Below are positions 52,940 to 62,877 of a stretch of 64,000 nt of DNA, piece after piece. Where the stretch lies: assembly GCA_038040445.1 (NCBI GenBank), contig JBBPIG010000028.1, positions 24,124 through 88,123 of the forward strand, written 5' to 3'. The DNA comes from Acidobacteriota bacterium. GTDB taxonomy: Bacteria > Acidobacteriota > Blastocatellia > UBA7656. Numbering within the stretch: the first letter of the stretch is position 1; each line of letters begins with the position of its first letter. The translations under genes were made by a program, and so were the position numbers. Below the pieces are notes generated by a model. The model saw only the letters and a list, made by a program, of their open reading frames with translations. It was not told the origin of the DNA and searched no databases.

Positions 52940-54216
52940 GTTCTGGCTGATACGGTTGGACCGGGAGAGTCGGAGCCGAGCTTGGACGGGTCGCCTTCCG
53001 CCAATGTGCTGACGAGCTCGTCATAGAAGTAATCGAACTTGGCGGCGACGCTCGGAGTCACCCGCTTTTCGTACATCTGCCGGCTGCGGTCTATGTCCTC
53101 TTTCAACCGATCGTACAAATCGCCGCCTCGCCGCCCCTCTGCAACCTTTTGCTCGTTGTAGAGTTTTATCTCGCTCACGAGCAATCGAGCGAATCGACGC
53201 GCGTCGTTGTGTGCCTTCTCTTCTTCACCAAGCGCGCCAGACGCCGAAGGCTCCGAAGCCGCGGACTGAACGGCTGACACGGCAGGCTCCACAGAGGGCC
53301 TGAAATAGGTCGGCGCGGCGGGTGGCTGCAGATCACCGGAGGGTCCCGGTTGTGGCGTCAAATCGGACGACGCACGGGGAGTCTCGGGAAGCGCGCCTGA
53401 TCGCACGGTTGCGCTGGTGGCAGCGGGCTCAGCGGCCGGAGGCGCAGGCGTCTGTTGTTTGGGAGCTTGTGTCCCTTCTGACATTCTGGCGCGAAGGGAT
53501 ACAAGTTCGACCACCAGACCCGCCGTGTGAGCTAGCAGCTCGATCGCTTCGACGTTGGTTGAGACCTCCCCGCGATCAGCCGAGTCGGCATAAACCAGCG
53601 CCGCCGTCTTACCTCGCACCTTTAACGGAACGGTGAGCACACGCTGCGGATGAATAGTGCCAAGTCGTCCGAAGAGAACTTGGTTCTCGGAATGCAAATC
53701 GGGCGAGCCGTAGAAGGTCTGCTGCGAATTGAGCGCAACACGCAAAACCGTATCTGACTGCAAAGGGATTGACATCCCTCTTACCGAGTTGTTGCCTGCA
53801 CCATCGTCCAATCCGCGAGCCGCCCACGCTACCGCATTACCACTCTTGACCACAAACAGCACGACCCGCGGCGCGAAGTTCGCAGCGCGCGCTACGAGCG
53901 CATTCAGCACGTCAGCTTGAGTGCGTTGCTCGTCAAGCTCAGTCACTGAATCTCTGAGCAAGGCGATGTCCGCGCCGAGCCTTACGCTCTCCGCACCCGC
54001 CTGGTCGACTTGCGCAGTCACTTCAGCGGCTATCTGCGTGAATGCCTCATCCTCGCCGGGCATCGCAGCGACTACATCGGTCTGCTCAAGCAGCCGGTTG
54101 AATGATTCGTTTACTTCCCGTTGTAGCTTGCTGATGTCTTGCTCGAGCGAACCCACGCGAGCTCGTACCATCTCTTCTATTCGTCGGCGCAGCCGAACCT
54201 CACGCTCCTTTTCCAC
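52936..54216 (-). CDS. Coiled-coil/GAF-domain cytoplasmic protein
   Basis: The 426-residue protein starts with a charged coiled coil (about 1-110, MEKEREVRLRRRIEEMVRAR). A GAF-like domain follows (about 110-240, with VVLFVVKSGNAVAWAARGL and VLTVPLKVRGKTAALVYAD). A Pro/Ala/Ser linker precedes a conserved-looking helical end (HNDARRFARLLVSEIKLYNE, DRSRQMYEKRVTP). No signal peptide. It may be a sensor or scaffold; no catalytic domain is visible. Same strand as slt, 165 bp upstream of it. Confidence 0.7.
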   Translation of the reverse strand: MEKEREVRLRRRIEEMVRARVGSLEQDISKLQREVNESFNRLLEQTDVVAAMPGEDEAFTQIAAEVTAQVDQAGAESVRLGADIALLRDSVTELDEQRTQADVLNALVARAANFAPRVVLFVVKSGNAVAWAARGLDDGAGNNSVRGMSIPLQSDTVLRVALNSQQTFYGSPDLHSENQVLFGRLGTIHPQRVLTVPLKVRGKTAALVYADSADRGEVSTNVEAIELLAHTAGLVVELVSLRARMSEGTQAPKQQTPAPPAAEPAATSATVRSGALPETPRASSDLTPQPGPSGDLQPPAAPTYFRPSVEPAVSAVQSAASEPSASGALGEEEKAHNDARRFARLLVSEIKLYNEQKVAEGRRGGDLYDRLKEDIDRSRQMYEKRVTPSVAAKFDYFYDELVSTLAEGDPSKLGSDSPGPTVSART

Positions 54217-54362
54217 CTTGTTCCTCCCACACTAGCGAAGATGATTCGCGGGGACTGTCGTTGGCTTGGGGTTATCGAATGCGATTATCACGCAGGGTGT
54301 ATCCGTTGTCAATAAAAACGACTTTGCTCGTGGTTTGCTTGCTATCGTTTAGCTTGCTGGAA

Positions 54363-55175
54363 CTATCGCCTGCGCGCGACGAGCATCCCGTAGACGAAAC
54401 AGCCCGACGCGAAGCCTTTCCTCATTGCGCTGAACGATCGAAGGAAGCGAATGAACTCAGCGCCCTGCTCGCTTGCTACCCGCCACAGCGCTCGGTTCTT
54501 AATGAGGTTCGCGGAGATTTCCCAGGTCTTAGAGCACCGCTCGCTCAAATCGCTGGTATGCGTGATCTCCAAGCCTGCGGCCCGGATCATTTCAGCATAG
54601 TCTGCAATGGTCTTGAGTTCTACAAGCATCCCACGCTCGATCGGCTTGATATAGGCCCGATGCTGGGCCGCCGGAAGGTGTTCCTGCCTGAACCAGTCGA
54701 TTAACGCCAGAGTCCCGCCGGGCTTCAATAACTCCGCTGCTCGGATGAAGAACCCGGGCTTGTTAGTAAAGTGAGAAATCGCCTCAATAGACCAGACCAC
54801 ATCAAACTTGTCTCGCAATGTGATGTCGTCGGCGTCCATGACCAGAAATTTCGCGGTTGCGTTGGCAGCGGCTTCTTGCGCCATCGCTGCCTGGACTGGA
54901 GATATGGTTATTCCAGTGACTGTAGCTTGGTACTTGGTGGCCAAATAGATGCTACTGCCTCCGAACCCACACCCAACATCCAGGATGACAGCCCCATTCG
55001 GCGTCTGAGCCGATTCGGCGAGATGAGCCGTGAGAGCTAGTTGGGCTTCTTCTTTTGTCTCGGCTCCTGTTTCCCAAAAGCCGTGGTGCAGGTGCTCGCC
55101 CCACAAGGCGCGATAGTAAGGGCTCAAGAAGTCGTAGTGTTCGATGATTTTGGGTTTTTCGTTGTAAGTCGCCAT
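54363..55175 (-). CDS. SAM-dependent methyltransferase, tocopherol/cyclopropane type
   Basis: The 270-residue enzyme has motif I ILDVGCGFGGSSIYLA (about 64-79), TGITISPVQAAMA, then VVWSIEAISHF and ELLKPGGTLALIDWF, the class I methyltransferase fold close to gamma-tocopherol methyltransferase and sarcosine/dimethylglycine methyltransferases. HYDFLSPYYRALWGEHLHHG at the start is typical for that group. Substrate is unknown. It stands alone, divergent from rimP. Confidence 0.88.
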   Translation of the reverse strand: MATYNEKPKIIEHYDFLSPYYRALWGEHLHHGFWETGAETKEEAQLALTAHLAESAQTPNGAVILDVGCGFGGSSIYLATKYQATVTGITISPVQAAMAQEAAANATAKFLVMDADDITLRDKFDVVWSIEAISHFTNKPGFFIRAAELLKPGGTLALIDWFRQEHLPAAQHRAYIKPIERGMLVELKTIADYAEMIRAAGLEITHTSDLSERCSKTWEISANLIKNRALWRVASEQGAEFIRFLRSFSAMRKGFASGCFVYGMLVARRR

Positions 55176-55315
55176 TTACGCGCGTCGCGGCTGCGCTTGC
55201 AGCCACGGGGTCAGGATGTCCGGACGTCGGTCGACTAACCAATCGAGTGCCGAGCATCAAGGATGCGGCCTGTCAGTCTACGGCGTGAGAGCATTTAAGT
55301 GCAAGGCTGCCGTAC

Positions 55316-55345
55316 TTGCTTTTTGCGGCAGCGTGACGGTATTAT
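55316..55345 (+). promoter_or_regulatory. Promoter of the rimP-nusA-infB cluster
   Basis: TTGCTT (55316-55321) and TATTAT (55340-55345) are 18 bp apart. The predicted start, about 55352, gives a leader of roughly 44 bases that consists largely of the terminator-like hairpin before rimP. Confidence 0.55.
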
Positions 55346-55362
55346 GTTCTGCTTGCTGAGAG

Positions 55363-55385
55363 AGTGGGTTTGGCCCACTTTTTTT
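55363..55385 (+). terminator. Terminator-like leader hairpin before rimP
   Basis: AGTGGG (55363-55368) pairs with CCCACT (55374-55379) around TTTGG, followed by seven T residues (55379-55385), only 10 bp before the rimP ATG. Intrinsic-terminator leaders upstream of rimP are known in many bacteria (the rimP leader motif) and are thought to let NusA feed back on its own operon. Confidence 0.78.
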
Positions 55386-55395
55386 CTTGGTGACA

Positions 55396-55857
55396 ATGAC
55401 CGAGTTTGACCGAGAGCAGGTTGGCAGAATCATCGAGCGTGTTGCGGTGCGAGAGGGACTCGAGCTAGTCCATTGGGAGAGGGTCGGCCCACGCAACAAC
55501 TTCGTGCTGCGCATTTACATCGACAAACCTGGCGGCGTCAGCCACAGCGATTGCGAGGCGGTCAGCAAGCAAGTCGGAACGCTGCTGGATGTAGAAGACC
55601 TGATCGCGAATCGATACCTCCTTGAGGTTTCGTCGCCTGGGATAGAGCGCGGCCTCTACAAACAGGCAGATTACGAGCGATTCGCGGGAAGCCGGATCAA
55701 GCTGAGGACGTCTCAGCCTATTGACGGCCAGCGAAACTTTCGCGGCAAGCTGATAGGCCTTGTTGGCGACAACGTTTGTCTTGATGCCGACAGGCGAGGT
55801 CAGATTGAGGTGCCTTACGAAAATGTCGTAAGGGCGAATGTTGAACACGAGTTTTAG
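55396..55857 (+). CDS. rimP: Ribosome maturation factor RimP
   Basis: From ATG 55396 the product is 153 residues. It has GLELVHWERVGPRNNFVLRIYIDKPGGVSHSDCE and YLLEVSSPGIERGLY in outline, the two RimP signatures, followed by the Sm-like C-terminal domain. It helps assemble the 30S subunit. Upstream TTG/GTG codons at 55387-55392 are alternatives. It heads the rimP-nusA-infB-rbfA cluster. Confidence 0.94.
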   Translation: MTEFDREQVGRIIERVAVREGLELVHWERVGPRNNFVLRIYIDKPGGVSHSDCEAVSKQVGTLLDVEDLIANRYLLEVSSPGIERGLYKQADYERFAGSRIKLRTSQPIDGQRNFRGKLIGLVGDNVCLDADRRGQIEVPYENVVRANVEHEF

Positions 55858-55859
55858 TG

Positions 55860-55936
55860 GTCCGTAGTCCGTAGTCCGTAGCCAGGTTGCTCGCAATTCA
55901 CAGCAGCAACTAACTGCGGACCACGGACTACGGACT
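55860..55936. repeat. Heptamer-period inverted repeat between rimP and nusA
   Basis: GTCCGTA stands three times in tandem (55860-55880), and GGACCACGGACTACGGACT (55918-55936) is its complementary arm. The loop is about 37 bases. The structure fills the 93-bp gap inside the operon. Confidence 0.85.
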
Positions 55937-55950
55937 CCTCGAGGGGAATT

Positions 55951-57726
55951 ATGTCAACGAGTCCGATTCCGCAGACCATAGACATTCTCAGCCGGGAGAA
56001 GGGTATTGACCCGCAGGTGATCATCTCGGCAATCGAGGATGCAGTGGTGACTGCTGCGCGTAAGCAGTTCAAGACCGGTGAAGATCTGCGCGCTCGCTAC
56101 AATCACGAGTCGGGTGACGTCGAGCTGTTCGCCCTTATGACCGTGATCGATGAAGTTCAGGACCCCGCTACCGAAATCAGCCTTGCGGACGTTGAAGCGA
56201 TGGGAGTCGAGGGCGCCGAGGTCGGAGACCAGTTGGAATTCCCGAAGCCTCGCGAAGAACTGGGCCGCATAGCCGCTCAAACAGCGAAGCAGATCATCTT
56301 TCAAAAAGTGCGCGAGGCCGAACGCAATAATGTTTACGATGAATACATCGGTCGCGTCGGTGAGCTGGTGCATGGCTTCGTCAAACGGTTCGAGGGCGGG
56401 CGCATAATCGTCGATCTAGGCAAGATCGAATCGGTCCTTCCAAAGACCCAGCAGTCGCGCGCCGAGGCGTTCAGTCAAGGTGAGCGCATCAGGGTCGTAA
56501 TCAACACGGTTTCGAAGGACACTAAGGGCCCGCAGGTTGAGGTTTCACGCACATCGCCGGAATTGGTCAAGCGCCTGTTTGAGATGGAAGTACCCGAGAT
56601 CTACGACGGCACGGTTCAGATCAAGGCCGCCGTTCGCGAGCCTGGCGACCGCGCTAAGATCGCGGTGATCTCCACTGAACGCGACGTTGATCCAGTGGGC
56701 GCGTGTGTTGGGATGAAGGGCTCGCGCGTGCAAGCGATAATTCGCGAACTGCGCGGTGAACGCATCGATATCATCGAGTGGGCCGAAGACCCGGCGGTGT
56801 TCGCCGCCAACGGGCTTTCGCCGGCAAAGGTTTCGAAGGTCGAGATAAACAGCTTCGAAGAGAAGAAGCTGACGGTGACGGTTCCGGAAGATCAGCTTTC
56901 GCTCGCCATCGGAAAGAAGGGACAGAACGTGCGGCTGGCGGCCAAGCTTGTCGGTTGGCACATCGATATACGCAGCGCAGAAGAGGCCGCTCGCGCTGCG
57001 GCTGCGCAGCTTGAAGCTGTGATGGCTGGCGGCGAGGCTACGCTGACTGACATACGCGATAGCCTGGCGCTCGATCAGATCACGGCTGAGCGCTTGAGAC
57101 ACCGCGGCATCGAGACGATCGACCAGCTAACGTTAGTCTCGGTGGACGAACTTGTGGACGCGATCGACGTAAGCTTCGACCAGGCCAATGAGATTCTCGA
57201 GAGAGCGCATCGGCTGCTCGCTCAAAAGCACGCTCGCGAAACGCGAGAAGCCCGCGAGGCGGAAGAGGCTTCTCTGAAGGCTGCGACCGAGCCCCAAACC
57301 GACGAGTCTGTCGCCGCAACCCCGGAGGCCGTAGAGCCCGGCGAAACGGTTGAAGAACCTTTGCTTCGCGAGAGCTTCGAAGCTAGCGAGCTTGGCGTCG
57401 AAGAACCGGCTCAGCCCGCAGCTCTCGCTCAAGAAGAGCAGATCGCTGAAGAAGAATTATTGCGACCTCAGAGCTTCGAAGCTCAAGAGATTGGCGTCGA
57501 AGAGACGGCCCAGCCAGCCCAAGAAAAGCAGCTTGCGGAAGAGGTTCCTGAAGCGGGCATTGAATCGGACGCCGTAGAACAGGCTGTTGAAGCTCAAGTA
57601 ACCGAAGAGCCCGAGGCTGCAGCCGAACTCTCGCCCAAGGCGAGCCCGGAAACCGAATCAGAGACAGAGAGCGATACAGAAACGGACCGTGCTGGCGGCG
57701 ACGATGAACGACACAAGAACGAATAG
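55951..57726 (+). CDS. nusA: Transcription factor NusA with acidic repeat tail
   Basis: The 591-residue protein has the NusA N-terminal domain (1-130), an S1 domain (VHGFVKRFEGGRIIVDLGKIE near 140), two KH domains (GACVGMKGSRVQAIIRELRG near 250, SLAIGKKGQNVRLAAKLVGW near 320) and a helical repeat (about 365-425). It then has about 160 residues of acidic Glu/Ala-rich tail. In the tail a 33-residue unit (SFEASELGVEEPAQPA, SFEAQEIGVEETAQPA) is repeated from residue 475. It binds RNA polymerase and controls pausing and termination. Confidence 0.95.
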   Translation: MSTSPIPQTIDILSREKGIDPQVIISAIEDAVVTAARKQFKTGEDLRARYNHESGDVELFALMTVIDEVQDPATEISLADVEAMGVEGAEVGDQLEFPKPREELGRIAAQTAKQIIFQKVREAERNNVYDEYIGRVGELVHGFVKRFEGGRIIVDLGKIESVLPKTQQSRAEAFSQGERIRVVINTVSKDTKGPQVEVSRTSPELVKRLFEMEVPEIYDGTVQIKAAVREPGDRAKIAVISTERDVDPVGACVGMKGSRVQAIIRELRGERIDIIEWAEDPAVFAANGLSPAKVSKVEINSFEEKKLTVTVPEDQLSLAIGKKGQNVRLAAKLVGWHIDIRSAEEAARAAAAQLEAVMAGGEATLTDIRDSLALDQITAERLRHRGIETIDQLTLVSVDELVDAIDVSFDQANEILERAHRLLAQKHARETREAREAEEASLKAATEPQTDESVAATPEAVEPGETVEEPLLRESFEASELGVEEPAQPAALAQEEQIAEEELLRPQSFEAQEIGVEETAQPAQEKQLAEEVPEAGIESDAVEQAVEAQVTEEPEAAAELSPKASPETESETESDTETDRAGGDDERHKNE

Positions 57727-57800
57727 CTGGAGCATTGAAGAGTTCTTCGGATTTATTGACGAATTGAAGCCGCGCGCCGGAATCGCAGTTCAGATCAACT

Positions 57801-60407
57801 ATGCCGACGAGTCCACAAAAGATAAGAATTTACGATCTCGCGAAAGAGCTGAAGCTCGACAACAAGAAGGTCCTCGAGGATGCGCGTCGCGAGGGCATAG
57901 ATGTAAGTGTACCTTCCAACACTGTACCGCATGAGGTGGCCGAACGGATTCGCCTCAAGTACTTTCCAAAGAAGGTCGCTCCGCAAGCGGGCCCTCGCCT
58001 GGTCAAGCACGTCAAGCCGGTGGTGGCTGCGCCTGAACCAGTGGAGCCTGAAGCCGAGTCCCGGCCATACGTAGCGGCCCAGCAGGAGCCTACGACGGAA
58101 CCGGCCACCTCGGAGTCGCCGAGGCCGAAGGTCCGCGTCCTAAAAGCCACACCCCAACCGCAGCCGACCGCGACCGCGCAGGCGCCTACCGAGGAAGTTG
58201 AATCAGAGGTTGCGGAGCCGGTTCGGCCCGGTACGCCTTCGGCGCGGCCGCTTCCTGGGATCCCACCCACGCAGCGTCCGCCTTCACAGGTGCGCGTGAT
58301 GAGACCCCGGCCAGGCGTACCGCCACCCTCTTCCGGGCGCTCGGGTGTTGGGCCCGCTTATCCTGGCGCCGCGGGCGGCGTCCGTGCGGTGGCTACAGAG
58401 GGCGGAATAGTTACAGAAACCGGCGTGCCGGCAGCGCGACCTCGAACGACCTACGTTCCTCAAGATACCGGCCGGCCGCGTAAGCGCACGCGCCGCGGAA
58501 AACGCGGGCCCGGCGAGTTCGGTCACGAAGAAGGAAAGCACGTAGAACTGCCGCGGCACATGCGGGGACCGGGCACGATCATGCAGCCCAAGGCCAGACC
58601 GGTCTTCACCGAGCTGAGACCTTTGAAGCTGATCGAGGGCACAACCGTAAAGGAGTTCTCCGAAAAGCTCGACGTAAAGGCGAAGGACGTGGTCCAAATG
58701 CTGCTCCAACGCGGTGTGATGGCCACTATAAACCAGAGCCTGAATCAGGACATCGCCAAAGAGATCGGCAAAGAGTTCGGCTACGACGCGGCGTTTGTCC
58801 CGTTTGAAGAAATGATCAGCGACGCCGAAGAAGAGAAGATCATCGAGTCGGGCGATGAAGGGACCGTACCGCGCGCCGCGGTGGTCACCGTGATGGGGCA
58901 TGTCGATCACGGCAAGACTTCATTGCTGGACGGAATACGCAAGACGCACGTCGCTGAGGGCGAAGCCGGCGGAATAACCCAACATATCGGTGCGTACTCG
59001 GTCGAAGTCGCCGATCCGGATAATGCTGAAACGAAGCGGCGAATCGTGTTCCTGGACACGCCCGGCCATGAAGCGTTTACGATGATGCGCGCGCGAGGCG
59101 CTCGAGTCACCGACGTGGTCGTGCTGGTCGTTGCGGCCGACGACGGCGTGATGCCTCAGACCCTGGAGGCGATAGATCATGCCCGCGCGGCAGAAGTGCC
59201 GATCCTTGTAGCCATAAACAAGATTGATAAGGCCGAGGCCCAAGTCGATCGCGTCAAGCAGCAACTGGCCGACCGCGGACTTCAGTGGGACGGCTGGGGC
59301 GGCGAGACGGTGATGGTCGAGGTGTCTGCAAAGAAGCAGCAGAATCTTGACTCATTGCTCGAGATGATTTTGCTGACCTCGGATGTGCTGGAACTCAAAG
59401 CCAATCCCGATCGGCTGGCGAGTGGAGTCGTGCTCGAGGCCAAACTCGATCGCGGGCGCGGCGCGGTTGCAACGTTGCTAGTGCAGCAGGGCACGCTGAA
59501 GGTCGGCGATCCGTTCATAGCAGGACAGGTGTTTGGCCGGGTGCGAGCGATGTTTGACGACCGCGGGCGGCCAGTCGAGCGCGCAGGCCCCTCAACACCC
59601 GTTGAAGTGCTGGGCTTGCAGGGCGTGCCTCATGCCGGGGATCAGCTTCAAGTTGTGCAGGACCCGACGCAAGCTCAGAACATCGCTTCTCAGCGGCAGA
59701 TGCAAGCCCGGCAAGCGGCAATCGCGCGCACGTCGGCGCGCGGGCTCGAACAGCTTTTCTCGGATAAGAATCAGGTCAAGGAACTGCTGGTCATTCTTAA
59801 GGGCGACGTGCAAGGCTCGGTCGAAGCAGCACGCGACGGCTTGAATAAGCTCTCGACTGAGCGGGTCAAGATTCGAATCATCAGATCAGGCGTTGGCGCG
59901 ATAACCGAGTCGGATGTCATGCTGGCCGCCGCATCCGCCAATGACATGAACCGCGCGTCGGTTATCATCGGGTTCAACGTGAGGCCCGAGACGCGAGCCC
60001 GCGAGATAGCCGAAGCCGAGCGCGTCGATATTCGCCTCCACACGGTGATTTACAAGATCGAGGAGGAGATCCGCGCCGCAATGCTCGGCCTTCTTGAGGC
60101 GACCAAGCGCGAGGTTATCACCGGCCATGCCGAAGTGCGCCAGGTCTTCCGCGTGCCGCGCGTTGGACAGATTGCAGGTTGTTACGTCACCGACGGGGCT
60201 ATACGCCGCACGACCGCTCGCATTGTGCGCGATAGCGTTGTCGTCTTCGAGGGCAAAATAGATTCGCTGAGAAGATTCAAAGACGACGTGAGCGAAGTGA
60301 AACAAGGCTTCGAATGCGGCCTCGCGTTAGAAAGGTTCCAGGACGTCAAGGCTGGAGATGTGATCGAGGCCTACACGACAGAAGAAGTGGCTCCTACCCA
60401 ACTGTGA
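57801..60407 (+). CDS. infB: Translation initiation factor IF-2
   Basis: The 868-residue protein begins with the IF2_N helix ([20 protein letters not shown]). A Pro/Arg/Glu-rich linker follows, then a second IF2_N-like part near 290 ([20 protein letters not shown]). The GTPase domain has G1 [12 protein letters not shown] (about 363-375), DTPGHEAF and NKIDKAEA, and the C-terminal domains bind fMet-tRNA. It brings initiator tRNA to the 30S subunit. The usual ylxR gene between nusA and infB is absent; only 74 bp separate them. Confidence 0.96.
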   Translation: MPTSPQKIRIYDLAKELKLDNKKVLEDARREGIDVSVPSNTVPHEVAERIRLKYFPKKVAPQAGPRLVKHVKPVVAAPEPVEPEAESRPYVAAQQEPTTEPATSESPRPKVRVLKATPQPQPTATAQAPTEEVESEVAEPVRPGTPSARPLPGIPPTQRPPSQVRVMRPRPGVPPPSSGRSGVGPAYPGAAGGVRAVATEGGIVTETGVPAARPRTTYVPQDTGRPRKRTRRGKRGPGEFGHEEGKHVELPRHMRGPGTIMQPKARPVFTELRPLKLIEGTTVKEFSEKLDVKAKDVVQMLLQRGVMATINQSLNQDIAKEIGKEFGYDAAFVPFEEMISDAEEEKIIESGDEGTVPRAAVVTVMGHVDHGKTSLLDGIRKTHVAEGEAGGITQHIGAYSVEVADPDNAETKRRIVFLDTPGHEAFTMMRARGARVTDVVVLVVAADDGVMPQTLEAIDHARAAEVPILVAINKIDKAEAQVDRVKQQLADRGLQWDGWGGETVMVEVSAKKQQNLDSLLEMILLTSDVLELKANPDRLASGVVLEAKLDRGRGAVATLLVQQGTLKVGDPFIAGQVFGRVRAMFDDRGRPVERAGPSTPVEVLGLQGVPHAGDQLQVVQDPTQAQNIASQRQMQARQAAIARTSARGLEQLFSDKNQVKELLVILKGDVQGSVEAARDGLNKLSTERVKIRIIRSGVGAITESDVMLAAASANDMNRASVIIGFNVRPETRAREIAEAERVDIRLHTVIYKIEEEIRAAMLGLLEATKREVITGHAEVRQVFRVPRVGQIAGCYVTDGAIRRTTARIVRDSVVVFEGKIDSLRRFKDDVSEVKQGFECGLALERFQDVKAGDVIEAYTTEEVAPTQL

Positions 60408-60431
60408 TCTTTCGGATCGCGGAACCCGACG

Positions 60432-60527
<96 letters not shown>

Positions 60528-60607
60528 GTGATTCGGTTGCATGTTAGGCGGTTTCCGTTTAGCATACTTAGTTTGATTCTCACCTCGATAGCTGACTGAG
60601 GGGACGT

Positions 60608-61021
60608 ATGCCGGGAAGAAGGCCTGAACGGCTTGCCGAACAGATCAAGGAAGAGCTCAGCCTGATAATCGGCGGCGAAGTCGAGGACCCCAGAGTTGGC
60701 TTTGTCACGGTCACCGGCGCAAAGCTGACCGCGGATTTGCGAACCGCGAAAGTTTACGTAAGCGTGCTCGGCAACGAAAAAGAAGTGAAGGGATCACTGG
60801 CGGCCCTCAGACATGCTAGCGGGTTCATCCGGGCCCAGCTTGGCGCGGTGCTCAGAATGCGACACACGCCTGAGTTGCACTTCGTATACGACGACGCTGA
60901 CGTGAGGGCCGCGAGAATAGAAGAGTTACTCAGCGAGGAGGCAGCCAAGGCGCGGGAGCAAGGACAGAGTATGGCCGATCAGGAGGCTTCTGAATCCAGC
61001 TACGCCGACGGAGGCAGTTGA
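60608..61021 (+). CDS. rbfA: Ribosome-binding factor A
   Basis: The 137-residue protein has RPERLAEQIKEELSLII, VEDPRVGFVTVTGAKLTADLR and LRMRHTPELHFVYDDA, the RbfA pattern with its KH-like fold. It helps 16S rRNA 5' end maturation and cold-shock recovery. The tail is Glu/Ser-rich. ATG 60608 follows GAGGGG. Confidence 0.94.
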   Translation: MPGRRPERLAEQIKEELSLIIGGEVEDPRVGFVTVTGAKLTADLRTAKVYVSVLGNEKEVKGSLAALRHASGFIRAQLGAVLRMRHTPELHFVYDDADVRAARIEELLSEEAAKAREQGQSMADQEASESSYADGGS

Positions 61022-61100
61022 TCCGGTTTAGAGCCTATGGTTCCGATCAAATTCTAGAATTGGACTCCAAGATAGAAAAGCCCGCGACTATTGTTAATTT

Positions 61101-62066
61101 ATGCTTAGTCAGGTTGTACAGCTCATAGAACAACAGCAACGCTTCATGATCACGTCGCACATTCGCCCCGATGGGGACGGGCTGGGTTCAGGCCTTGCTC
61201 TCTACTGGATGCTGAGAAACCTCGGCAAAGACGTAGAAGTCGTTCTGCGCGATCGTGTGCCCCCGGCTTACAACGTGCTGCCCGCATCGGATCTGGTCAT
61301 AGTTCAGGACGATGTGTCTGAGAGCTACGATGCCGCCTTCATCATTGAATGCAGCGACGTTGAGCGCCCCGGATTGCCGGGCCTCAAGGACCAATTCGTC
61401 GTCAACATCGATCATCATTCCACTACCGGTCCTTTTGGCGACATTAATTGGATCGACCCGACAGCGGCCGCGGTCGGAGAGATGATCTACAACCTCTGCA
61501 AAGCGCTGGGCGTCGAGGTGACGAAACAAATTGCCGAATGCATCTACACCGCATTGCTCACCGACACCGGAAGCTTTCATTTCTCGAACACAACCGAACG
61601 AACCTTGAAGATCGCCTCGGAGCTGGTACGCCTCGGCGTCGAGCCTGCGCGCATCTCACAAGCGCTGTTCTATTCAGGCTCCTTTTCGAAGGTCAAACTG
61701 CTGGGCCTTGTGCTCTCAAACATCGAGCGCGACGAATCGGGGCGTATCGCGTGGATCACAGTGGATCGCGCTACTATGTACGAGGCCAGTGCCTGTGAAG
61801 AAGATTCTGACGGCATCGTCAACCAGGCGCTATCGATTGGTGAGGTTGAAGCCGTCGCCTTCTTCAAGGAGCTCGCGCCGGGCTCATACCGGATAAGCCT
61901 TCGCTCGAAAGGCAAGAACAACGTGGCCAAAGTGGCGGAGCTATTCGGGGGCGGGGGCCATCGCAACGCCGCCGGTTGTCGTATCGAAGGTGACTTCGAA
62001 GAGGTCAAGCGGCGCATCATCGAAGGACTTCAGAATTGCGTAGGCGTCGCACCGGTATCAGCATAG
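61101..62066 (+). CDS. nrnA: DHH/DHHA1 phosphoesterase NrnA
   Basis: The 321-residue protein has the DHH motifs SHIRPDGDGLGSGLAL (about 18-33), CSD, NIDHHSTTGPFG and TDTGSFHFSNT, then DHHA1 with GGGGHRNAAGC. It degrades nanoRNAs and may dephosphorylate pAp, linking to sulfur assimilation. In many bacteria it lies after rbfA, as here. Length is normal. Confidence 0.94.
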   Translation: MLSQVVQLIEQQQRFMITSHIRPDGDGLGSGLALYWMLRNLGKDVEVVLRDRVPPAYNVLPASDLVIVQDDVSESYDAAFIIECSDVERPGLPGLKDQFVVNIDHHSTTGPFGDINWIDPTAAAVGEMIYNLCKALGVEVTKQIAECIYTALLTDTGSFHFSNTTERTLKIASELVRLGVEPARISQALFYSGSFSKVKLLGLVLSNIERDESGRIAWITVDRATMYEASACEEDSDGIVNQALSIGEVEAVAFFKELAPGSYRISLRSKGKNNVAKVAELFGGGGHRNAAGCRIEGDFEEVKRRIIEGLQNCVGVAPVSA

Positions 62067-62297
62067 TCGCTCGTAAATACAACGGTCAGCCGCCAGACGA
62101 GCGCCTATCGTTGTAAACTTCGATCTCAAAGATGTTCGCCCGTCGCGACTGAACCGGAAACTACCCTCTTATATTGCAATAAGCCCGGACGGTCTAACCA
62201 GAATTACTATTGATGGCCCGGTCCGCGTTGGCTACTCTGTTAGCACCAGCCCCCGAGCGTTTGACACAATCGCATCATCATCAGTGAGACAAGGGGT
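62067..62297. other. Intergenic stretch after nrnA
   Basis: No gene is supported in these 231 bp. TTGACA at 62260-62265 could be a -35 box for the following gene, but the bases 17 bp later (GTGAGA) are a poor -10. No hairpin followed by a T-run was seen. Confidence 0.35.
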
Positions 62298-62753
62298 ATG
62301 CCCGAACGTTTCGAACAGAACAGAGGCGAACTTGCAAAAGCACAATTGACATTGCAGGAGTCAGAGGAGAAGCTCGAACGCCTTCTTGCCTTGTTAGCAG
62401 AGCGCCGGGGAGAGCGGCGCGATCTGGAAACCCACATCCAGGAGACTGCCGCAACCGGTGATATGGACAAACTGGTAGATTTGCAAAATCGCGCGGTGGT
62501 GGTCGAAAAAACTATCGCCGAGTTGTGCGCCGCCGAAGCAGAATGCGCTGGGCGAGTCGAGTCCGCCAGGCGGTATCTGTACACCCTATACGTGAGGCTG
62601 GAGAGGCTCCGTCAAGAATTCTCGGGCCTTATGCGAAGCCTCGCATCGGCCGATCAAGGCGAAGGTATACCGGTAGCTGTTCAGAGCAATATTGGCAGGA
62701 TAAAAATTCAGCTCAAGGCGATAACCGGCGAGAACAAAACCGGCCGTTTGTGA
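62298..62753 (+). CDS. Coiled-coil protein, unknown function
   Basis: ATG 62298 follows AAGGGG and gives 151 residues, nearly all helical with heptad-like Leu/Glu/Arg patterns (LTLQESEEKLERLLALLAER). The C-terminus is SNIGRIKIQLKAITGENKTG. It has no cysteine cluster, signal peptide or enzyme motif. A structural or adapter role is possible. Not recognised. Confidence 0.55.
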   Translation: MPERFEQNRGELAKAQLTLQESEEKLERLLALLAERRGERRDLETHIQETAATGDMDKLVDLQNRAVVVEKTIAELCAAEAECAGRVESARRYLYTLYVRLERLRQEFSGLMRSLASADQGEGIPVAVQSNIGRIKIQLKAITGENKTGRL

Positions 62754-62877
62754 GAGAGGCGCCGACTACCCACTCCTACAGCTTCTCGGTGGCGAATAGC
62801 TAATAAAGGTAGACTAAGGGCTGGCTGGAGGTCTAAGCTCGGGATCTAGTTCCACACGAAGAACGCAAGCGCAAGTA

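Noticed and set aside
54261..54704. Rightward ORF with a signal-like start
   Set aside because: Most of it lies antisense to the clear methyltransferase gene, and the signal-like part is a chance hydrophobic run.
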